Positions 59,435 to 64,000 of a DNA stretch of 64,000 nucleotides are shown here, one piece after another. How positions within the stretch are numbered: position 1 is the first letter of the stretch; each line of letters opens with the position of its first letter. The position numbers and the translations under genes were made by a program. Source of the stretch: Citrobacter freundii (GTDB lineage Bacteria > Bacteroidota > Bacteroidia > Chitinophagales > Chitinophagaceae); NCBI GenBank assembly GCA_003243445.1, contig QFQQ01000024.1, forward strand, positions 1 through 64,000, read 5' to 3'. The notes below the pieces were generated by a model. It worked only from the letters and a program-made list of their open reading frames with translations. It was not told where the DNA came from and searched no databases.

Positions 59435-60880
59435 CTATTGAACGTTACTTCTTGTATTATTCACCGTATCACTTCCCGCAGTCTTAAACCGTATCACATA
59501 CTGTTTCAGTCTGTATCCACGCGTATTAATAAAAGACCGTCCCGTTAGTACCATCTCATATTCCTTTCCAGGCTTCAGTTTTACATTCACCCGCAACGCT
59601 GTATTTTCATTATTATAACCAACAACTCCAACCACCGGGTCTGCCTCCTTTCCCAGCTGACCCGTTGTAAACGAATATCCTTTACCAATCATCGGACCGT
59701 TAAACCGTATGATCAATTGCGTGATCGACGTATCAACACTCTCCGTGTTATTGCCGATCGGTTCTATTGAAACAACTTTCGGCAATTTCATTTCATGATC
59801 CGCTTTGATCTGTGAAATATTGGTGGCGGTCCTTCTGAAAAAATCGATGATCACCGGGTAAAAATCAGTGAACGCCGGATATTTTGATCTGTCACTTTCG
59901 TAAACACCCAGCAATGCCACAAGGTCTCTCGTCCATAAAAATCCGCGGTTCAGCTGATCCATCATTTCATTTTCCGTATTCTCGACCGGCGTACTTTTTT
60001 GTGTCATCATATAGCGGATCACGGAAGCACGCACCAGCGATTCGATCAACACGGTCTCCCATTTCTTGTAGGCCTGGCTGGTCATTTCAGTCTGCATTGT
60101 ATCCAACAGTATTTGCATGCTGTTATGCAATGAAATGTTGCCGGTCAATGCCTCTATAGAAGGATTGATAAATGAATGATTGAATTCATGGATCAGGGTT
60201 GGCAGATACGCATCCTGCGGAAAAACAGGATCCTGTTTCGCATCAAAACTCCAGCTTCCCATGATCGCAAACACTTTCTTTGATCCGTCACGATTGGTGA
60301 CAGAAGGCCCATAGTTCGAACCGCCGTTTGCACAACTGATCACCACATTGAATTCGTCCCTGGGCTTAACGCCGTAATAACTGAAATACCATGATTGATT
60401 AAATCCATTCAGCACTTCAGCAAAAGCCTTCGTCGCTTTTTCATAATAAGGCGCCTGTTGTTTAAAAAAATCATCGGCATGACTATGGCTGTAGAATTTG
60501 CCCAGTAGCACAACAAAACGTTTTGCCGTACCGGCAGTCCATCTTGGATCAAGATCTTCCTGCCAGTTGGATTGAAGCGAAAACCTGCGGCCCTTTTGTT
60601 CCAGGTTAACGGCCATAGACATCACCGCGTCAAAGCTGATGCCTGACTGACCGCGGATCTCCTTTGCAAACCTGATCAATGAATCTGTTGTATAGCGATC
60701 GAAATAGGCCTTGATTGCTGCGGCATATTCCGCAGCGGCATTATCATTGTATTCATCATACCCGGCGAGACGTGCGACAATACTCATGATCTCGACCCGT
60801 TTATCAACCTGGGGTGTGATGGTGGCGCGGCAGGAATCCCGGATTACAAAAGCCAGGAAAAGTAAAACTATCCTTCTCAT
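59435..60880 (-). CDS. DUF4932 zinc-metalloprotease-like exported protein
   Basis: A 481-residue protein started at 60880 (MRRIVLLFLAFVIRDSCRA, a signal peptide); starts at 60907 and 60994 are further options. The helical N-terminal domain contains TLIHEFNHSFINP, an H-E-x2-H zinc motif, and the preceding NVVISCANGGSNYGPSV is typical of DUF4932. The C-terminal about 100 residues (VVSIEPIGNNTESVDTSITQLIIRFNGPM ... YEMVLTG) form an Ig-like beta-domain. It is predicted to be a periplasmic or outer-membrane peptidase. Confidence 0.75.
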   Translation of the reverse strand: MRRIVLLFLAFVIRDSCRATITPQVDKRVEIMSIVARLAGYDEYNDNAAAEYAAAIKAYFDRYTTDSLIRFAKEIRGQSGISFDAVMSMAVNLEQKGRRFSLQSNWQEDLDPRWTAGTAKRFVVLLGKFYSHSHADDFFKQQAPYYEKATKAFAEVLNGFNQSWYFSYYGVKPRDEFNVVISCANGGSNYGPSVTNRDGSKKVFAIMGSWSFDAKQDPVFPQDAYLPTLIHEFNHSFINPSIEALTGNISLHNSMQILLDTMQTEMTSQAYKKWETVLIESLVRASVIRYMMTQKSTPVENTENEMMDQLNRGFLWTRDLVALLGVYESDRSKYPAFTDFYPVIIDFFRRTATNISQIKADHEMKLPKVVSIEPIGNNTESVDTSITQLIIRFNGPMIGKGYSFTTGQLGKEADPVVGVVGYNNENTALRVNVKLKPGKEYEMVLTGRSFINTRGYRLKQYVIRFKTAGSDTVNNTRSNVQ

Positions 60881-61188
60881 AATCAAACTTCTGACGAATC
60901 GTTTCATAAGATGGTTTGCAGCTAATTTAAGGAAATGTGATACATCGGCGATATTATCTGACTGGTAAACTGCAGTTGGGGCGGGACATGACATAACTGC
61001 GCGGATTTATAAATGGTCCCCCGGGCGGCATTTGAACGCTCTATGTTATACAGCACGTTCTGACTAAAAAATATTGAAACCGTTAACACCCTTCATCACT
61101 ATTTTCGCCGCCAAATAACACCGAAACAATAGTTTTGTATCGATACTGAATGACTGTTTTAACACCAGACATTCCCAAATTATTCGCC

Positions 61189-61872
61189 ATGAAAAAACTT
61201 TCCCTATTCCTGTTTGCAGTGTTGTTTCTTTCTGCCAGCCGCGCGCAAAACATCAATCTTCCGCTCAAACAGGAACTTGACAGTATTCTTTTTAAGGACC
61301 AGCTTTTCAGGGAGTACGTTTCAACGAAGCTGGACAGCGTCCGCATAGACTCGATCAGCCGTGTATTCAATATTCCCAGGAAGAACTTCTTCAATGGGCT
61401 TTCCAAACTGATGAACAAAACGGACTCTTCCAACCTGCGTCGTATCGAGGCCATTATTGCGCAATACGGATATCCTGGCAAATCAATGGTTGGCGAAAAA
61501 ACAAATGAGGCCGTCTTTTATGTGATCCAGCATTCCTCTAAGATCGATCAATACCTGCCACTGATTGAAAGCGCAGCCACAAAAAATGAGTTGCCCTTCT
61601 ATCTCTACGCCATGATGAAGGACCGCTCGCTGATGTACAACAATAAACCACAGATCTGGGGCTCACAGGCAAAAGGCATGGGCGTTCCCAACAAAACAAC
61701 GGGTAAATCCGATTGGAAATTCTTTATCTGGCCAATCGAAGATGCAACCCACGTGAATGAACGCCGGAAAAAAGCAGGCTTCACCCAGACGGTTGAAGAA
61801 AATGCAAAGAGACTTGGGATCGACTACAAAGTGATCACCATGGAACAGGTCAAAAACGGTGACATTAATTAG
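61189..61872 (+). CDS. Exported DUF6624-like protein (paralogue of 15243-15947)
   Basis: A 227-residue protein with a signal peptide (MKKLSLFLFAVLFLSASRAQ); ATG 61189 is chosen over 61150. It aligns along its length with the protein at 15243-15947: LKQELDSILFKDQLFREY, IAQYGYPGKSMVGEKTNEAVFYVIQHS, LYAMMKDRSLMYNNKPQIWGSQAKG and HVNERRKKAGFTQTVEENAKRLGIDYK. Function unknown. It is 48 nt upstream of the AraC regulator on the same strand. Confidence 0.75.
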   Translation: MKKLSLFLFAVLFLSASRAQNINLPLKQELDSILFKDQLFREYVSTKLDSVRIDSISRVFNIPRKNFFNGLSKLMNKTDSSNLRRIEAIIAQYGYPGKSMVGEKTNEAVFYVIQHSSKIDQYLPLIESAATKNELPFYLYAMMKDRSLMYNNKPQIWGSQAKGMGVPNKTTGKSDWKFFIWPIEDATHVNERRKKAGFTQTVEENAKRLGIDYKVITMEQVKNGDIN

Positions 61873-61920
61873 GATCAGCGGCGCCCCGCTCCGGTTCGTT
61901 TAAATTATTTTTGAAATCGA

Positions 61921-62727
61921 TTGGTTGAAATATTTGACGATATCCGCCGCTTATACAAGTTCCGGCAGCCCTGCCCTGAATTGGCCGGGTTGATCGAATT
62001 TTACTCGGAAACATCTGCCGAGCATGCAAGGCATTGCATTAACAATAGTCCATTCACCGTTAAATTGTTTCCCAGCTACACGCCTACGATCTGGATCAAC
62101 CTTGGCGCTCCGTATTATCTCCAAAATGGTAATACAACGCATTATGTTGATTCGGATAAAGACATTCTTTTGCTTCGCGATTGCATTGTGGAAAGACAAA
62201 ACCTTCCTTCCGATAATATATTTACGATCAAGTTCACCCCGGGCGCACTGGAGATCCTTCTTGGGGTCGAACAACAGAAGATCGTTCACGATATATTTGA
62301 CGCAAGCTCCATCATTCCCGCACAGATCATTCGTCAGATGAAAAATAAAGACTCTTTTGAACAGCGATACCAGCTTCTCGAAAATTTTCTGCTTGATAAA
62401 TTCATCCGCAGTAAAACAGAGGCAAGACTGATCGCGCCGGTTACTTCCGCCATTGAAGCGTTTATTGATTCAGGGATGAAGTTGCAAACAGAAGAACTGG
62501 CGCAGCAGCTTTATCTCTCCGGGAAAACATTCAACCGGTATTTTCATTCCGTTACCGGAACCAACCCAAAGCGATTCCTGGCCAGTGTTCGCGCACGTGC
62601 CGCATTGACGGCTTATCAACGAAACAGGAAAGATTTCTCGGTTTATGATTTTGGTTATTTTGATCCGGCGCATTTCTATAAAGATGCGGTTCGATTTACC
62701 GGGTTAAAGCTTTCCTCCTTTCGCTGA
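61921..62727 (+). CDS. AraC-family regulator with DUF6597-like N-terminal domain
   Basis: A 268-residue AraC regulator. The N-terminal domain (CPELAGLIEFYSETSAEH...) resembles DUF6597/cupin-like sensor domains of Bacteroidota. Two HTHs form the C-terminal part (LQTEELAQQLYLSGKTFNRYFHSVTGTNPKRFLASVRARAAL, then DFSVYDFGYFDPAHFYKDAVRFTGLK). The only usable start is TTG at 61921 or one further in the frame; the next Met is far downstream. The target is unknown; the adjacent hydrolase at 62790 is a candidate. Confidence 0.85.
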   Translation: MVEIFDDIRRLYKFRQPCPELAGLIEFYSETSAEHARHCINNSPFTVKLFPSYTPTIWINLGAPYYLQNGNTTHYVDSDKDILLLRDCIVERQNLPSDNIFTIKFTPGALEILLGVEQQKIVHDIFDASSIIPAQIIRQMKNKDSFEQRYQLLENFLLDKFIRSKTEARLIAPVTSAIEAFIDSGMKLQTEELAQQLYLSGKTFNRYFHSVTGTNPKRFLASVRARAALTAYQRNRKDFSVYDFGYFDPAHFYKDAVRFTGLKLSSFR

Positions 62728-62789
62728 TTGTCCGTTTTTTACTTTTCTTTCCAGGTCAAGGACATTTCCTTTGTGGGATAATAAAAGTC

Positions 62790-64000
62790 ATGAAAACGAT
62801 ATCTCTACTTTGCCTTGCAATGATATGGACGGGGTTTTCTTATGGACAAACTCCCGGATCAAGCATTGAGACCGGTTCCTGTCCTGTAAAGATCGGCCCG
62901 GGTGTGATCAGCATCTGCGGTTATCTCATTGCTCCGGAAAACCGTAAGAAGCCAGCCGGGCGGAAAGTAAAAGTGCCGTTCATTTTTGTACGCAGGCCGG
63001 AGATGTCCGCCGCAAAGAATACCACGTTGTTTACAACCGGCGGGCCTGGCTATAGTACGGTGGCAAACATTGACAGCATTGGTGAAGGGTCCGGGTGGTT
63101 GGCGTATGGCGGATTTATCGCTTTTGACCAGCGCGGCTCCAAGCGATCCATTCCAAGTCTTGAATGTCCCGCCGTTACAGAAGCGATCCGCCAGAGTTAT
63201 CGCACCGGTCAGGATCGTGACAGCCTGGTGAGACTGGCGGTTACACAGAGCAGAAAGGAATTCACCACAAAAGGCATTGATCTTTCGTCTTACACAACCA
63301 TCGAAAGTGCTGAAGATATCAATGATCTCCGGGTTCTGTTGAAAATAGATTCGCTGAATCTTGTTGGTATTTCCTACAGCGGAGGTTTGATGATGACTGT
63401 TGCACGTAATCATCCTGAAGCTGTTCGCACGCTTGCGCTTGGTTCACCTCTTCCTTCCTTTGTGAATTATGAAGAACATGCGCTTGTGAATATAAATGAG
63501 GCGCTTGAAAATTTTTTCAATTATTATGATACAGACAGTGCCAGCCTGCGCCCTTATGGAGATCTGCGCAGCCGGTTCCATCATTATTTTACCAGTATCA
63601 CCGGCAAACGCTTTCCGCTGAAATACTATGATGCGCTCAAGCATGATACCATTCAGATAACGTATGGAAAAGATGAATTAATGGATATTGTGCTGGATGG
63701 TTTATCCACTTACGGTTTCAAAACTCTTCCGAAGACGATGAATGATCTGATCGATGGAAAACACTCTCCTTATATAGATCATGTGATCGATGGGTATTTC
63801 TCCGCAAACCAAAGCCTGTCACATGGCATGCGATATTCGATCTATTGTTCAGAGCAGATCGCATATTCAGATACAGCACTGATCAATAAACAATCAACTC
63901 TTTTTCCCTGGCTTGCTGGCTTTGCGTTTAACAGTCCGGATAAGGCCCTTTGTGACTGCTGGAAGGTAAAACCCGAACCAGCTCATGCAAAAGATCCCGT
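62790..64000 (+). CDS. Exported alpha/beta hydrolase (TAP-like), cut by window end
   Basis: At least 403 residues, open to the window end. Signal peptide MKTISLLCLAMIWTGFSYGQ, then ICGYLIAPENRKKPAGRKVKVPFIFVRRP, oxyanion motif TTGGPGYS, DQRGSKRS, and the nucleophile elbow GISYSGG (Ser). These are hallmarks of the tripeptidyl/prolyl aminopeptidase-like (Abhydrolase_4/TAP) group. It would be a secreted or periplasmic peptidase or esterase. The C-terminal part with the catalytic His lies outside the window. Confidence 0.85.
   Translation, partial: MKTISLLCLAMIWTGFSYGQTPGSSIETGSCPVKIGPGVISICGYLIAPENRKKPAGRKVKVPFIFVRRPEMSAAKNTTLFTTGGPGYSTVANIDSIGEGSGWLAYGGFIAFDQRGSKRSIPSLECPAVTEAIRQSYRTGQDRDSLVRLAVTQSRKEFTTKGIDLSSYTTIESAEDINDLRVLLKIDSLNLVGISYSGGLMMTVARNHPEAVRTLALGSPLPSFVNYEEHALVNINEALENFFNYYDTDSASLRPYGDLRSRFHHYFTSITGKRFPLKYYDALKHDTIQITYGKDELMDIVLDGLSTYGFKTLPKTMNDLIDGKHSPYIDHVIDGYFSANQSLSHGMRYSIYCSEQIAYSDTALINKQSTLFPWLAGFAFNSPDKALCDCWKVKPEPAHAKDP

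Overview
The window looks like a chromosomal segment of a Bacteroidota bacterium, most likely a Chitinophagaceae-type organism. The reasons are near-consensus Bacteroidota -7 promoter elements (TAnnTTTG) ahead of several genes, a type IX secretion C-terminal sorting domain (50464-52359), a futalosine-pathway menaquinone enzyme (MqnC), TPR-fused histidine kinase and DUF-family content typical of that phylum, moderate GC, and intergenic regions rich in long inverted repeats. No phage, plasmid, rRNA or complete canonical tRNA gene was seen.

Layout. 0-12 kb: a palindromic MITE-like element, a periplasmic aspartyl protease/PDZ protein, mqnC, an HxlR regulator with clear palindromic operators facing a DoxX-azoreductase pair, and several envelope proteins. 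12-17 kb: a DNA alkylation-repair island with Ada functions split over separate genes (AraC-MGMT fusion, 2OG-Fe(II) oxygenase, stand-alone Ada metal-binding domain, AlkB), followed after one gene by an AlkZ-like winged-helix protein. 17-31 kb: stress and envelope genes (OsmC, two aldo/keto reductases, second HxlR, FtsX-type permease, sugar dehydrogenase lipoprotein, esterase, M28 peptidase, EreA/ChaN-like protein), separated by long inverted repeats and a third MITE copy.

31.6-35.5 kb is the most unusual part. A WYL-domain regulator is divergent from a 747-residue protein with an N-terminal RING-like zinc motif and a C-terminal TerD-like domain. Between them lie two matching candidate operators (CTRCGCA direct half-sites) and a long leader. 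In the leader, tRNA-derived pieces alternate with four copies of one short repeat: a 5' part with acceptor strand and D-arm, an isolated T-arm, and a 3' half with Asn-like anticodon loop, T-arm and the matching acceptor strand. The outer pieces share a perfect 7-bp acceptor stem, so the RNA could fold as a tRNA mimic with a roughly 110-nt insertion in its anticodon arm. I infer a WYL-controlled RNA-sensing or RNA-damage response module. A complete RtcB-type RNA ligase (48.4-49.6 kb) and a DEDDh exoribonuclease behind a heptamer repeat (53.2 kb) lie in the same window, but not in the same operon.

35.9-64 kb: a DUF695 protein, an orphan TPR sensor kinase, small hypothetical proteins, a Tat-exported NIF3-like protein, a signal-less HtrA-like protease, an alpha-amylase lipoprotein, RtcB, a peptidase S74/T9SS surface protein, M61 and M24 peptidases, a tandem aspartyl protease, a DUF4932 metalloprotease-like protein, a second DUF6624 paralogue, an AraC regulator, and an alpha/beta hydrolase cut by the window end.
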